Assembly (NCBI GenBank): GCA_900012615.1
Contig: LT009756.1
Span: 97,850-161,849 of the forward strand
DNA length: 64,000 bases
DNA from: Agrobacterium genomosp. 13 str. CFBP 6927
GTDB lineage: Bacteria > Pseudomonadota > Alphaproteobacteria > Rhizobiales > Rhizobiaceae
Direction of reading: 5' to 3'
The notes under the pieces are model-generated. The model ran no database searches. It was not told where the DNA came from and saw only the letters and a program-made list of their open reading frames with translations. Positions 26,289 to 37,295 of the stretch are shown here, piece by piece. Made by a program: the position numbers and the translations under genes. Positions within the stretch are counted from its first letter, which is position 1. Every line of letters starts with the position of its first letter.

Positions 26289-26749
26289 CAATCTTCTCCT
26301 CGAACCATGGTGAAGAAATCGACCCGTGTTGCGGCGGTTTCTTTTGTTTTCCTGTCCTTCTCCTCGGTCAGTCGTTTCTCGACCGGTGAAAGAAGCTCGG
26401 TCTCGACAAAGCCGCGGGTCGGGCTTTCCTGCCAGAGCGCATCGAAAACGGCGGCGTACCAGGCCTTCTTGCGGCCGGTGCCGAGAACATGTGCGTGACC
26501 CACGGTGCCCGAGGCAAGCTTGACGGTTGCCCGGGTAACGGTCGTCTCACCCAGATTGAAGGGCGCGCCGCCGCCGCCGATACGGCCTTTGACCATGACA
26601 AGGCCGGTTTCCGGCCCACGCACATTTTCCGTCCGGGGGCTTTCATCCTGCCGGTTCCAGACGGTTTCGAGTTCCTGCACGGTGGCGCGGGCAAGAAGCG
26701 CCGCCACCCGCTTTCTGTCTGCATGCAAGTCTGCAGTTTCGTGAATCAT
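26288..26749 (-). CDS. phnG: C-P lyase core subunit PhnG
   Basis: First gene of the lyase operon; PhnG pairs with PhnI in the core complex. The ATG at 26749 (MIHETADLHADRKR) has AGAGG 8 nt upstream and gives 153 aa. The ORF opens 11 codons earlier, but that stretch overlaps the operator palindrome. Family segments: LLARATVQELE and GRIGGGGAPFNLGETTVTRATV. Followed by phnH with a 1-nt overlap. Confidence 0.94.
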   Translation of the reverse strand: MIHETADLHADRKRVAALLARATVQELETVWNRQDESPRTENVRGPETGLVMVKGRIGGGGAPFNLGETTVTRATVKLASGTVGHAHVLGTGRKKAWYAAVFDALWQESPTRGFVETELLSPVEKRLTEEKDRKTKETAATRVDFFTMVRGED

Positions 26750-26763
26750 CGCTTGACCTCTAA

Positions 26764-26781
26764 TGTCTATTGATATAGACA
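26764..26781. promoter_or_regulatory. PhnF-type operator between phnG and phnF
   Basis: Perfect inverted repeat TGTCTAT-TGAT-ATAGACA, 15 nt before the phnG start and about 50 nt before phnF. GTCTAT/ATAGAC half-sites are those bound by GntR/UTRA-type PhnF proteins, and a further ACTATAC lies alongside. A TTGTCAT (minus strand, 26816-26822) could be one weak Pho half-site; I do not see a full Pho box here. Confidence 0.65.
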
Positions 26782-26831
26782 ACTATACAATATAAGGTAC
26801 ATTTAACGTTAGTGAATGACAAGCGTGTGAC

Positions 26832-27569
26832 ATGGGCCCTTCGGCAGCGATGAAAAGAAAGAACGGCGTGGCGCTCTGGCGGCAGATCGCCGACAGGATC
26901 AGAGGCGAGATCGCGGCGGGTGATCACGATGAAACCGGCATGTTACCGCCGGAAATGACGCTGGCCGAAAAATTCGGCGTCAACCGCCATACCGTCCGAA
27001 GCGCCATTGCCGCACTCGCCAGCGAAGGCATCCTCGAGCCGGTGCAGGGGCGCGGCACGATGATCGCCCGCAAGGAGCGCCTGAGTTTTCCGATCTCACG
27101 GCGCACGCGGTTCACGGCGGGGATCGCCGATCAGGTCAAGGAAATGGAAGCGCTGCTTCTGTCCCACACGACCGAGCCGGCAAATGCCGATCTGGCCACA
27201 CGGCTGCAACTACCGGCCGGTGCGCCGCTCATACGTCTCGAAACGCTGCGCAAGGCCGATAATCGGCCGGTGTCCCGTTCGACCACATGGTTTCCGGCCG
27301 ATCGTTTCGCCAGAATAGGCGAGGCCTACCAGAAGAGCGGCTCGATTACCGCTGCCTTCAATATGCTGGGCGTGGCGGATTACGTGCGTATTTCCACCGT
27401 CATTTCCGCCAGCCATGCGGACACGCAGGATCTGGCCGATCTGGAACTGTCGCCGGGCGCAATCTTGCTCGTCACCCAGGCGCTGAATGCCGATATGGAT
27501 GGCGTGCCGGTACAATATGCCATCAGCCGCTTCTCGGCTGATACGGTCGAATTCACGGTTGAAAATTAA
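26832..27569 (+). CDS. phnF: PhnF, GntR-family phosphonate regulator
   Basis: GntR/HutC-subfamily repressor divergent from phnG. Winged helix at residues 12-80 (LPPEMTLAEKFGVNRHTVRSAIAALASEGILEPVQGRGT) and UTRA effector domain at about 95-240. 245 aa. It probably binds the GTCTAT-N4-ATAGAC palindrome in the 82-nt intergenic region, repressing the lyase operon and itself; the effector is unknown. Ends 9 nt from the converging dapB stop. Confidence 0.9.
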   Translation: MGPSAAMKRKNGVALWRQIADRIRGEIAAGDHDETGMLPPEMTLAEKFGVNRHTVRSAIAALASEGILEPVQGRGTMIARKERLSFPISRRTRFTAGIADQVKEMEALLLSHTTEPANADLATRLQLPAGAPLIRLETLRKADNRPVSRSTTWFPADRFARIGEAYQKSGSITAAFNMLGVADYVRISTVISASHADTQDLADLELSPGAILLVTQALNADMDGVPVQYAISRFSADTVEFTVEN

Positions 27570-27578
27570 GGTGCGGGC

Positions 27579-28406
27579 TTATTCCGGCTGCGAAAGCCCC
27601 AGCACGTCCAGCATGGAATAAAAGCCCGGCTTCTTGTCGAAGGCCCAAAGCGCCGCGACGATTGCCCCGCGTGCGAAGATGGAGCGGTCACCGGCATAGT
27701 GGGAGAGCTCGACGCGCTCTCCTTCGCCAGCGAAAATGACAGAATGTTCGCCGATCACCGAACCGCCGCGCAGCGTGGCAAAACCGATGGTGCCCGCCTC
27801 ACGCGCGCCCGTATGCCCGTCGCGTACGCGCACCGAGGAGGCGGTGAGATCGACCTTGCGGCCCGCCGCCGCCGCCTCGCCGAGCAGAAGGGCGGTGCCC
27901 GAGGGCGCATCCACCTTGTGTTTGTGGTGCATTTCAAGGATTTCGATATCCCAGTTCTGCGCATCCAGCGCCTGCGCGGCCTGCTGCGTTAAAACGCTGA
28001 GCAGGTTGACGCCGAGGCTCATATTGCCCGATTTGACGATGCGCGCATGGCGCGACGCCGCCTTGAATTTTTCCTCGTCTTCCGCTGAGCAGCCCGTGGT
28101 GCCGATGATATGCACGATACGGGCCTGCGCGGCGAGGCCGGCAAAGGTAACGCTGGTTGCCGGCGAGGTGAAATCGATCACCCCTTCCGCATGCAGAAAT
28201 GCCTGAAGGGGATCGCTGGTGATTTCGACACCGATCGGGCCGAGACCGGCGATTTCGCCCGCATCGCGGCCGACAAAGGCAGAGCCTTCGCGCGCGACGG
28301 CGGCATGCAGCTGGACGCCGGGCGTCTGGTGAATAAGGCGGATCAGTGCCTGTCCCATGCGGCCCGCCGCGCCGACCACCACCAGTTTCATGCCGCTGCT
28401 GCCCAT
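27579..28406 (-). CDS. dapB: 4-hydroxy-tetrahydrodipicolinate reductase
   Basis: NAD(P)H-dependent reductase of the lysine/diaminopimelate pathway, supplying peptidoglycan and lysine. Rossmann motif [13 protein letters not shown] near the N-terminus; the catalytic segment is [24 protein letters not shown] near residue 150-175. Three starts are possible (GTG 28418, ATG 28406, ATG 28391). I chose 28406 because a GAGTGA element precedes it. About 275 aa. The 134 nt upstream hold a GGCGGAT-CGAG-ATCCGCC hairpin and no gene. Confidence 0.93.
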   Translation of the reverse strand: MGSSGMKLVVVGAAGRMGQALIRLIHQTPGVQLHAAVAREGSAFVGRDAGEIAGLGPIGVEITSDPLQAFLHAEGVIDFTSPATSVTFAGLAAQARIVHIIGTTGCSAEDEEKFKAASRHARIVKSGNMSLGVNLLSVLTQQAAQALDAQNWDIEILEMHHKHKVDAPSGTALLLGEAAAAGRKVDLTASSVRVRDGHTGAREAGTIGFATLRGGSVIGEHSVIFAGEGERVELSHYAGDRSIFARGAIVAALWAFDKKPGFYSMLDVLGLSQPE

Positions 28407-28540
28407 GCTTTCACTCACTTTTCATGTCGGGCGGATCGAGATCCGCCGGTATCGGTCGATTGATGTTGCCGCGGTGACGTTAAAGACCGCCCGGCCGCTT
28501 CGCAAGCGTCACATCAAATGGTCGACCGCTGGAAACGCGA

Positions 28541-29563
28541 TCACGCCCTCCAGCGCCGTCCATCGAGCGAAAGGCCGAAATCGGAAGGCGTTCTCGCATA
28601 GGTCGCCAGCCCGGAAAGGGCAGCCTGCGGATGGGTGACGACGAAGGTGGGGATGGTCCGCATCAGCGCGCTGTGCGGCGCCTTGTCCTCGAAGGCGGCC
28701 CGGAATTCGGGGCTTTTCAGCGCCGGAATGATTTTCTGCGAAATGCCGCCGGCCAGATAGACGCCGCCTTTGGCCATGAAGATCAAGGCGAGATCGCCAG
28801 CCAGGCGGCCGAGATAGGTGCTGAAAAGCGAAAGCGTTTCTTTCGCCTGCGCATTCTGGCCGGAAAGCCCGTGAGAGGTGATGTCGGCCGGATCGGAAAA
28901 GACGGGGTCTATGCCATCGGCTTTGCAGACGGCGCGATAAAGATTGACCAGTCCACGCCCGCACAGGATCTGCTCGCCGGCGACACGGCCCTCAATGGTT
29001 TCAATATGCGGAAAAACCGCATAGTCACGCGCGCTTCTGGGGCCGATATCGACATGGCCGCCTTCACCGGGCACGGGGAACCACATGTGGCGGGCGTAAA
29101 CCAGCCCGGCGACGCCAAGGCCCGTGCCCGGCCCAAGAACCACACGCGACGCCAGCACGTCTTTTTTGCCGGCGCCGATGGGCTCGCGGTTGTCATCGCC
29201 AAGCGCTGCAATCGCCAGAGCCTGCGCTTCGAAGTCGTTGATGACGATGACATCCTTCAGGCCGAGTTTGGCCAGCATATCCTTCGGCTTCACGACCCAA
29301 TGGCAATTGGTCAGCGGAATTTCGTCGCCTTCTATGGGGCCGGCAATCGCAAGGATGGTCGAGACCGGCTGCAGCGAGGTCTTGTCCAGAACCGCCTGCT
29401 GAATGGCGTCGTCAATTGTCGGATATTCCGCTGTTTTCACGGTGGTGAGGTGTACGGGTTCCGCAAAGGAATCGATCAGAATGGAAAAGCGGGCATTGGT
29501 GCCGCCGATGTCGCCAAGCAGGATCGGAAAGGACAGATATTCGGTATCGGACGTCTTCGGCAT
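28541..29563 (-). CDS. glk: glucokinase
   Basis: ATP-dependent kinase converting glucose to glucose 6-phosphate for the Entner-Doudoroff and pentose phosphate routes. The ASKHA phosphate-1 loop [15 protein letters not shown] is at about residues 15-30, [15 protein letters not shown] near 105 holds the catalytic Asp, and [14 protein letters not shown] is the adenosine loop. ATG at 29563 ([11 protein letters not shown]) gives 340 aa. 21 nt downstream of mgsA on the same strand, probably one operon. Confidence 0.94.
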   Translation of the reverse strand: MPKTSDTEYLSFPILLGDIGGTNARFSILIDSFAEPVHLTTVKTAEYPTIDDAIQQAVLDKTSLQPVSTILAIAGPIEGDEIPLTNCHWVVKPKDMLAKLGLKDVIVINDFEAQALAIAALGDDNREPIGAGKKDVLASRVVLGPGTGLGVAGLVYARHMWFPVPGEGGHVDIGPRSARDYAVFPHIETIEGRVAGEQILCGRGLVNLYRAVCKADGIDPVFSDPADITSHGLSGQNAQAKETLSLFSTYLGRLAGDLALIFMAKGGVYLAGGISQKIIPALKSPEFRAAFEDKAPHSALMRTIPTFVVTHPQAALSGLATYARTPSDFGLSLDGRRWRA

Positions 29564-29584
29564 TACCTGTTCCATGTTGGCGCG

Positions 29585-29968
29585 TCATTCGGCGAGGTTG
29601 AAGTCGATGAGGTTTTCTGCGGTGGCGCGGTTGAGCGCCATGGGAATATCGTAAACCGTGGCAAGCCGGGTCAGCGCCTTCACATCCACATCATGCGGCA
29701 TCGCCGTCAGCGGGTCGGTGAAGAAGATCAGCATATCCACCTCACCGGTCGCAATCATCGCGCCGATCTGCTGGTCGCCGCCGAGTGGGCCGCTTTTGAG
29801 GCGAATGACATCGAGCCCCGGACAGGCTTCCTGAACCCGCCCGCCGGTCGTGCCGGTGGCGACGATCCTGAATCCGGCCAGCGCCTTTTGATGGTGACGT
29901 GCGAAATCCGCCATATCGTCTTTTTTCTCGTCGTGAGCGATGAGTGCGATACAGCGTTGCCCTGCCAT
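29585..29968 (-). CDS. mgsA: methylglyoxal synthase
   Basis: Converts dihydroxyacetone phosphate to methylglyoxal and phosphate, a bypass relieving sugar-phosphate build-up. Family motifs: [17 protein letters not shown] (residues 6-22), [17 protein letters not shown] with phosphate-binding residues, and [15 protein letters not shown] carrying the catalytic Asp. Start set at MAGQRCIAL, giving 127 aa; 22 upstream codons match no family member. Paired with glk, which makes metabolic sense. Confidence 0.92.
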   Translation of the reverse strand: MAGQRCIALIAHDEKKDDMADFARHHQKALAGFRIVATGTTGGRVQEACPGLDVIRLKSGPLGGDQQIGAMIATGEVDMLIFFTDPLTAMPHDVDVKALTRLATVYDIPMALNRATAENLIDFNLAE

Positions 29969-30070
29969 GTCCCCAGCCTGTTCCCGGTAAAGAATTAAAT
30001 CGATTTGAAGCCTTCTATAACAGCTTGCCGCCATTTGAAAAGGGAAGCTGTTGAATGCCGCATTTCTGTA

Positions 30071-31120
30071 TCAGTTCAATGTCGGACGCTGGGTCGGAAG
30101 CGGAATATCTGAAGGCGGCTGAATAGCCGGAGCATTCTGGATGACCTGTTCGACGCTCTGTTGCCGCACGGCCTGGGCCGGGGAATAGGCCTGGGCGGCA
30201 AAACCCTCCGGATTGGCGGAAGGGGCGGCAGCCACGGCAGCGCAGGCCGATGGCAGGTCGGAAACCATGACGGGGCGGGGTTTTACCGGCTTGGCGTTGG
30301 GATCCTTTTTCGGCGGCGCCCAAGGCTCCTTGCTGAACCACCAGGCCAGCGACTTGTCGCAGCCATCACCCTTGCCCACGGCCGCCTGCGGTTTGCAGTT
30401 GGGCGCGCCGGGCGGGCATTCGAGCCTGACGTGGAAATGCTCGTCGTGACCGTAAATCGGCCTGATCTTGCCCATGAAGGTGCGGTCGCCCGTCCAGGTC
30501 TGGCAGAGTTTCTGCTTGATCGCCGGGTTGACGAAAATCCGCTCCACCTGCGGATAGCTTGCGGCCATCATCACCAGCCGGGCATTGAGCGGTGACCATT
30601 TGCGGTCGTCCACCGTCAGAAACTTGCTCTTGTCCAGCATGGATACGAAAGGCACCGTTTCACGCTGCTCCACGCTCAGCCGGGGCGTGGGCATCGGCCT
30701 CCACCAGATATCGACATCGAGACCGATCTGGTGCGAGGCATGGCCGGTCAGCATCGGCCCGCCGCGCGGCTGGGAAATATCGCCCAGCAGCAGCCCCGGC
30801 CAGCCGATTTTCTGGGCGTCCTGCGAAAATTGCTCGAGGAAGGAAATCAGCTGCGGCTGGCCCCAGCGCCGGTTGCGGGAAAGGCGCATGGCCTGCCAGC
30901 CCGGACCATCCGTCGGCATGGCGATCGCACCGGACTGGCATCCCTTTGCATAGGAGCCGATCGGCTGCGAGGTCGCGGCGGAAGGCAGAGCCATGTGGCC
31001 AAACACTTCTTTCGCGGGCCTGTCTTCAGCCGATGCGGTTTGCGCCTGCAGCTGCAACGCGGAAACAACCGAAATCGCCAGCATGGCCGCCTTGAAAACT
31101 CTGGATGATCCCGCCGTCAT
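30071..31120 (-). CDS. mepA: penicillin-insensitive murein endopeptidase
   Basis: Periplasmic LAS-family zinc peptidase that cuts D-alanyl-meso-DAP crosslinks in peptidoglycan. A signal peptide ends near residue 31 (QTASA). Metal and active-site motifs: GHASHQIGLDVDIWW near 125-139 and GHDEHFHVRLECP near 224. 349 aa, longer than E. coli MepA because of a Pro/Ala/Gln-rich C-terminal tail of about 60 residues after the catalytic domain. Confidence 0.92.
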   Translation of the reverse strand: MTAGSSRVFKAAMLAISVVSALQLQAQTASAEDRPAKEVFGHMALPSAATSQPIGSYAKGCQSGAIAMPTDGPGWQAMRLSRNRRWGQPQLISFLEQFSQDAQKIGWPGLLLGDISQPRGGPMLTGHASHQIGLDVDIWWRPMPTPRLSVEQRETVPFVSMLDKSKFLTVDDRKWSPLNARLVMMAASYPQVERIFVNPAIKQKLCQTWTGDRTFMGKIRPIYGHDEHFHVRLECPPGAPNCKPQAAVGKGDGCDKSLAWWFSKEPWAPPKKDPNAKPVKPRPVMVSDLPSACAAVAAAPSANPEGFAAQAYSPAQAVRQQSVEQVIQNAPAIQPPSDIPLPTQRPTLN

Positions 31121-31324
31121 ATAGTCGTGCCCGTCCGATCAGATGATTCTCTTTCCCTCAAGATAAACTGGAACGGGATTTTGTTGAAACCATGTTTCGG
31201 CCGCTGGCGCCAAAGCATGAGGATAAAGACGCCGATAAAGAGCTTGTGAGGCGGCGCATCTGTTTTTTGCCAATCTTTGTTTTATGCTCTCTCCAACAAA
31301 CACGAAAACAGGGACATTCCCCCA

Positions 31325-33169
31325 ATGATATTGGCACCACTGAAATCCCGCTTTCTCATCGCTCTTGCGGCATCCGCCCTGCTGATACCGGCGGCGGCCT
31401 CCGCACAATCGTCCGATGTATGGCGAAAGGGGATTTCGACGGTCGGGGAACTGAAACATCCCGATGGCTTCGATCATTTCGACTATGTGAACACCAAGGC
31501 ACCGAAAGGCGGCACCCTTCGCCTGTCGACGGCGGGCACCTTCGATACGCTCAATCCGCTGCTCGCCAAGGGCGAGGCGGCGACCGGCCTTTCTCTTATT
31601 TTCGATACATTGATGAAATCGACGGAAGAGGAGCTGTCGGCCTCCTACGGTCTTCTGGCCGAGGGCGTGAGCTATCCCGACGATATTTCGAAAGCCACCT
31701 TCCGGTTGCGCGCGGAGGCGAAATGGGCGGATGGCAAGCCGGTGACGCCGGAGGATGTCGTCTTCAGCTTCGAAAAGGCCAAGGATTTGAGCCCGCAGCT
31801 AGCGACCTATTACACCCATGTCACCAAGGCGGAGGTGAGCGGCGAAAGGGACATTACCTTCACTTTCGATGAAAAGAACAATCGCGAATTGCCGCAGATT
31901 GTCGGGCAATTGCTGATCGTTCCCAAACACTGGTGGGAGTCAGCCGGCCCGGATGGCAAGCCGCGCGACATATCGCGTGGCACGCTGGAGCCGGTGATGG
32001 GTTCCGGCCCCTACAAGATTGCCTCAGTCTCTCCCGGCTCGACAATTACTTATGAACGCCGCGACGACTACTGGGGCAAGGACGTCAACGTGAATGTCGG
32101 GCTGAACAATTTCAAAACCATCGCCTACACCTTCTTCGCCGATCAGGATGTCGAATTCCAGGCCTTCAAGTCCGGTACCGTCGATTTCCGGCAGGAAGCC
32201 TCCTCCAGCCGCTGGGTAACGGGTTATGATTTCCCAGCCGTCAAGGAAGGCCGCGTCAAGAAGGAAGAACTGCCGAATATATATCGTTCCGTCGGCATCA
32301 TGCAGGCCTTCGTGCCGAACATGCGTCGCGAAAAGTTCCAGAACCCGAACCTGCGCAAGGCACTCAACTACGCTTTCGATTTCGAGGAGCTGAACCGAAC
32401 GCTGGCTTACGGCCAGTTCCAGCGCATCAACAGCTTCTTCATGGGCAGCGAGCTGGCCTCTTCCGGCCTGCCGACCGGGCGAGAGCTGGAGATTCTTCAG
32501 GAACTGAAGGATCAGGTTCCGCCGGAGGTCTTCACGACAGAATATCGCAACCCCGTGGCAGGCGACCCCGCCAAACAGCGCGACAATCTTCGCGAAGCGG
32601 TCAGGCTGATGAAGGAAGCCGGTTACGAGCTGCGCGGCAACCGCATGGTCAATGCGAAAACCGGACAGCCGCTCGATATGGAGTTTCTGATCGATTCCGC
32701 CGGCATGGAAAGAACCATCCTTCCCTATGTCCAGAACCTCAAGAAGATCGGCATCAACGCCACCATTCGCACGGTCGACGCCTCGCAATATACCAACCGC
32801 ACCCGCAGCTTCGATTATGACGTGATCGTCAAGCTCTGGGCGACTTCCGCGAACCCCGGAAACGAACAGGCGGATTTCTGGGGCTCGGCCGCCGCCGACC
32901 GGCAAGGATCCAACAATATTGCCGGTATCAAGAACCCCGCCGTCGATGCGTTGGTCAGGAAGGTCATATTTGCGCCCAACCGGGATGAACAGGTGGCCGC
33001 CGCACGCGCTCTCGACCGCGTGCTTCTGGCAAACAGTTACGTCATACCGCAATTCTACCGTGGTGAGATGTTCATCGCTTACTGGAATACGCTCATCCGT
33101 CCGGAAAACCTGCCCCAATATGGTGTCGGTTTTCCGGAAGCATGGTGGTCCAGCCAGGCCGCGAACTGA
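31325..33169 (+). CDS. yejA: YejA, peptide ABC transporter substrate-binding protein
   Basis: Family-5 extracellular binding protein of the YejABEF importer, which takes up peptides and peptide antibiotics such as microcin C and, in Sinorhizobium, affects tolerance of plant NCR peptides. ATG at 31325 (MILAPLKSRFLIAL) begins a signal peptide ending AAASA. 614 aa. SBP_bac_5 domain at about 85-520 with FDTLNPLLAKGE and RLRAEAKWADGKPVTPEDVVFSFE segments. AGGGA stands 11 nt upstream. Confidence 0.9.
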   Translation: MILAPLKSRFLIALAASALLIPAAASAQSSDVWRKGISTVGELKHPDGFDHFDYVNTKAPKGGTLRLSTAGTFDTLNPLLAKGEAATGLSLIFDTLMKSTEEELSASYGLLAEGVSYPDDISKATFRLRAEAKWADGKPVTPEDVVFSFEKAKDLSPQLATYYTHVTKAEVSGERDITFTFDEKNNRELPQIVGQLLIVPKHWWESAGPDGKPRDISRGTLEPVMGSGPYKIASVSPGSTITYERRDDYWGKDVNVNVGLNNFKTIAYTFFADQDVEFQAFKSGTVDFRQEASSSRWVTGYDFPAVKEGRVKKEELPNIYRSVGIMQAFVPNMRREKFQNPNLRKALNYAFDFEELNRTLAYGQFQRINSFFMGSELASSGLPTGRELEILQELKDQVPPEVFTTEYRNPVAGDPAKQRDNLREAVRLMKEAGYELRGNRMVNAKTGQPLDMEFLIDSAGMERTILPYVQNLKKIGINATIRTVDASQYTNRTRSFDYDVIVKLWATSANPGNEQADFWGSAAADRQGSNNIAGIKNPAVDALVRKVIFAPNRDEQVAAARALDRVLLANSYVIPQFYRGEMFIAYWNTLIRPENLPQYGVGFPEAWWSSQAAN

Positions 33170-33226
33170 CGCTGGCCTTGCTTTCGCACCGAAGGCTTGA
33201 TTCACATAGGGCGAGACGAATCGCTT

Positions 33227-33246
33227 AAAGCGCAGGCAGGCGCTTT
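33227..33246 (+). terminator. hairpin between yejA and yejB
   Basis: AAAGCGC (33227-33233) pairs with GCGCTTT (33240-33246) across a 6-nt loop, 58 nt after the yejA stop. No long T tract, so it is more likely a partial attenuator or message stabiliser giving excess binding protein than a full stop. Confidence 0.4.
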
Positions 33247-33309
33247 CAGGAAAGGACCGGGTTTGACAGAAACGAAGACCACTGACGTATCGGCCGGGAG
33301 CAGAGGCTG

Positions 33310-34404
33310 ATGGGCGCCTATATCCTTAGACGTCTGGCGCTGATGATCCCGACCATCGTCGGCATTATGGGCATTTCGTTTCTCGTCATCCAGTTCGCGC
33401 CGGGCGGGCCGGTGGAACAGGTCGTCGCGCAATTGACCGGGCAGGGCGACAGCGCCTCCGACCGGCTCTCGGGCGGTGGCGATCTCATGGGCCAGTCCGG
33501 CGGTTTCGATGACAGCGGTTCGAAATATCGCGGCGCGCAGGGTCTCGATCCGGAACTGATCGCCAAGCTCGAAAAACAGTTCGGCTTCGACAAGCCGCCG
33601 CTCACCCGTTTTCTCGAAATGATGTGGAATTATATCCGCTTTGATTTCGGCGACAGCTTCTTCCGCAATTCCTCTGTCATCGATCTCATCATCGACAAGC
33701 TGCCGGTGTCCGCGTCGCTCGGTTTCTGGATCCTGATCATTTCCTACATCATCTCCATTCCGCTCGGCATCAAGAAGGCCGTGTCCGACGGCTCGACCTT
33801 CGACGTCTGGACCTCCGGCATCATCATCATCGGTTATGCCGTGCCGAGCTTTCTGTTTGGTATCCTGCTCATCGTCCTCTTTGCCGGCGGATCCTTCTTC
33901 GACTGGTTTCCGCTGCGCGGTCTGGTGTCGGATAATTTTGATCAGCTGAACTGGTGGCAGAAGATCATCGACTACTTCTGGCACCTGACTCTGCCGCTCA
34001 TCGCGCTGTCGCTTTCGGCCTTCGCGACAACGACGCTTCTGACCAAGAATTCCTTCATCGACGAGATCAAGAAGCAATATGTCATCACTGCCCGCGCCAA
34101 GGGCCTCACCGAGCGCAAGGTTCTTTATGGTCATGTCTTCCGCAACGCGATGCTGATCGTAATCGCCGGTTTTCCGGGCGCCTTCATCTCGGCCTTCTTC
34201 ACCGGATCGCTGCTGATCGAGAATATCTTCTCGCTCGATGGCCTTGGCCGCCTCGGTTATCTCTCGGTCGTCAACCGTGACTACCCGATCGTGTTCGGCA
34301 CGCTCTTCATCTTCTCGTTGATGGGCCTCGTCGTCGGCCTCATTTCCGACCTTATCTATACGTGGATCGATCCGCGTATCGATTTCGAGCGGAGGGACGT
34401 GTGA
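33310..34404 (+). CDS. yejB: YejB, peptide ABC transporter permease
   Basis: DppB-type inner-membrane permease, 364 aa, six spans. N-terminus [19 protein letters not shown] is typical, followed by a long periplasmic loop (residues 35-105) and the permease core. The coupling motif is [25 protein letters not shown]. The loop after the first helix includes a Gly/Ser/Asp-rich insert ([20 protein letters not shown]) characteristic of YejB. Its stop overlaps the yejE start. Confidence 0.92.
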   Translation: MGAYILRRLALMIPTIVGIMGISFLVIQFAPGGPVEQVVAQLTGQGDSASDRLSGGGDLMGQSGGFDDSGSKYRGAQGLDPELIAKLEKQFGFDKPPLTRFLEMMWNYIRFDFGDSFFRNSSVIDLIIDKLPVSASLGFWILIISYIISIPLGIKKAVSDGSTFDVWTSGIIIIGYAVPSFLFGILLIVLFAGGSFFDWFPLRGLVSDNFDQLNWWQKIIDYFWHLTLPLIALSLSAFATTTLLTKNSFIDEIKKQYVITARAKGLTERKVLYGHVFRNAMLIVIAGFPGAFISAFFTGSLLIENIFSLDGLGRLGYLSVVNRDYPIVFGTLFIFSLMGLVVGLISDLIYTWIDPRIDFERRDV

Positions 34405-35549
34405 TGACGCTTGCCCATACCGCCGCAGCCGAAACGATAGAAAAGCCGAAGCGCCCGTGGTTTTCGCCGACCACCAAACGCCGCTGGCAGAATTTCAAGG
34501 CGAACCGGCGCGGTTATTGGTCCTTCTGGCTGTTCCTGATCCTGTTTTTCCTGAGCCTGATCGCGGAATTCATCGCCAATGACAAACCCGTCCTTGCCTC
34601 CTACAAAGGTGAGCTGCTGGTGCCGGTCATGGTGGATTATCCGGAGGAAAAATTCGGCGGCTTCCTTGCCCAGACCGATTACAAATCCTCCTTCATTCAG
34701 GACGAGATCAATGCCAATGGCTGGATGATCTGGCCGCCGATCCGTTATTCCTATCAGACGGTCAATTCCAATATTCCCCATTCGGCACCCACCGCGCCGT
34801 TCTGGCTGATGGATGAAAAAGACCGCTGCTCGGCCTATCCGCAAGGCAATGCCGATCCCGGCTGCACCCTCGGCAACCTCAACTGGCTCGGAACGGACAA
34901 TCAGGCCCGCGATGTCACGGCGCGGATGATCTACGGTTTCCGTATTTCCGTGCTGTTCGGCCTGACGCTGACCATCGCGTCGGCCCTTGTCGGCGTCACC
35001 GCTGGCGCGATTCAGGGTTATTTCGGCGGCTGGACTGACCTTTTGTTGCAGCGTTTCATCGAAATCTGGTCGTCCATGCCGGTGCTTTATATCCTGCTCA
35101 TCATCGCGGCCATCCTGCCGCCGGGATTCTTCGTGCTGCTCGGCATCATGCTGCTCTTTTCATGGGTCGGCTTCGTCGGCATCGTGCGAGCGGAATTCCT
35201 GCGCGCCAGAAACTTCGAATATGTCCGCGCCGCCCGCGCGCTTGGCGTCGGCAACTGGACGATCATGTTCCGGCATCTTCTGCCAAACGCCATGGTGGCG
35301 ACACTGACCTTCCTGCCTTTCATCCTCTCCGGTTCGATCACGACGCTCACCTCGCTCGATTTCCTCGGCTTCGGCATGCCGCCGGGATCGCCGTCGCTGG
35401 GCGAGATGATCGCGCAGGGCAAGAACAACCTTCAGGCCCCCTGGCTTGGCCTCACTGCGTTTTTCACCATGTCCATCATGCTCTCATTGTTGATTTTCGT
35501 CGGTGAAGCGGTGCGCGACGCCTTCGATCCACGCAAGACGTTCCGGTGA
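34404..35549 (+). CDS. yejE: YejE, peptide ABC transporter permease
   Basis: DppC-type permease of the Yej importer. The start at [15 protein letters not shown] overlaps the yejB stop (TGATG). 381 aa. A periplasmic region of about 150 residues after the first span (IADFIA-like YKGELLVPVMVDYPEEKFGG onward) is the YejE hallmark. The five-span core begins near residue 180 (GTDNQARDVTARMIYGFRISV), with coupling motif YVRAARALGVGNWTIMFRHLLPN. Confidence 0.92.
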   Translation: MTLAHTAAAETIEKPKRPWFSPTTKRRWQNFKANRRGYWSFWLFLILFFLSLIAEFIANDKPVLASYKGELLVPVMVDYPEEKFGGFLAQTDYKSSFIQDEINANGWMIWPPIRYSYQTVNSNIPHSAPTAPFWLMDEKDRCSAYPQGNADPGCTLGNLNWLGTDNQARDVTARMIYGFRISVLFGLTLTIASALVGVTAGAIQGYFGGWTDLLLQRFIEIWSSMPVLYILLIIAAILPPGFFVLLGIMLLFSWVGFVGIVRAEFLRARNFEYVRAARALGVGNWTIMFRHLLPNAMVATLTFLPFILSGSITTLTSLDFLGFGMPPGSPSLGEMIAQGKNNLQAPWLGLTAFFTMSIMLSLLIFVGEAVRDAFDPRKTFR

Positions 35550-35554
35550 TCGCC

Positions 35555-37195
<1,641 letters not shown>

Positions 37196-37295
37196 GCGCG
37201 TCGCTATTTCTATTAAGGCAATGATTTTTCTGTTGCTTTGCAAAAAATGCCGACCCATGTTGCGCAGGACGTGACGCGGAAACGGATTGATTGCA

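Noticed and set aside
26794..26822. Pho box before phnG
   Set aside because: Only one half-site (TTGTCAT) matches; the positions 11 and 22 bp further do not, unlike the clear box before phnC.
28430..28447. GGCGGAT-CGAG-ATCCGCC hairpin before dapB considered as a terminator of glk
   Set aside because: It is 90 nt past the glk stop and has no T tract on the minus strand; may be a leader hairpin of dapB, but nothing more can be said.
28631..29998. 455-codon plus-strand ORF opposite glk and mgsA
   Set aside because: Runs antisense across two genes with clear catalytic motifs; composition is that of a reverse-complement shadow in GC-rich DNA, with no ribosome binding site or family feature.
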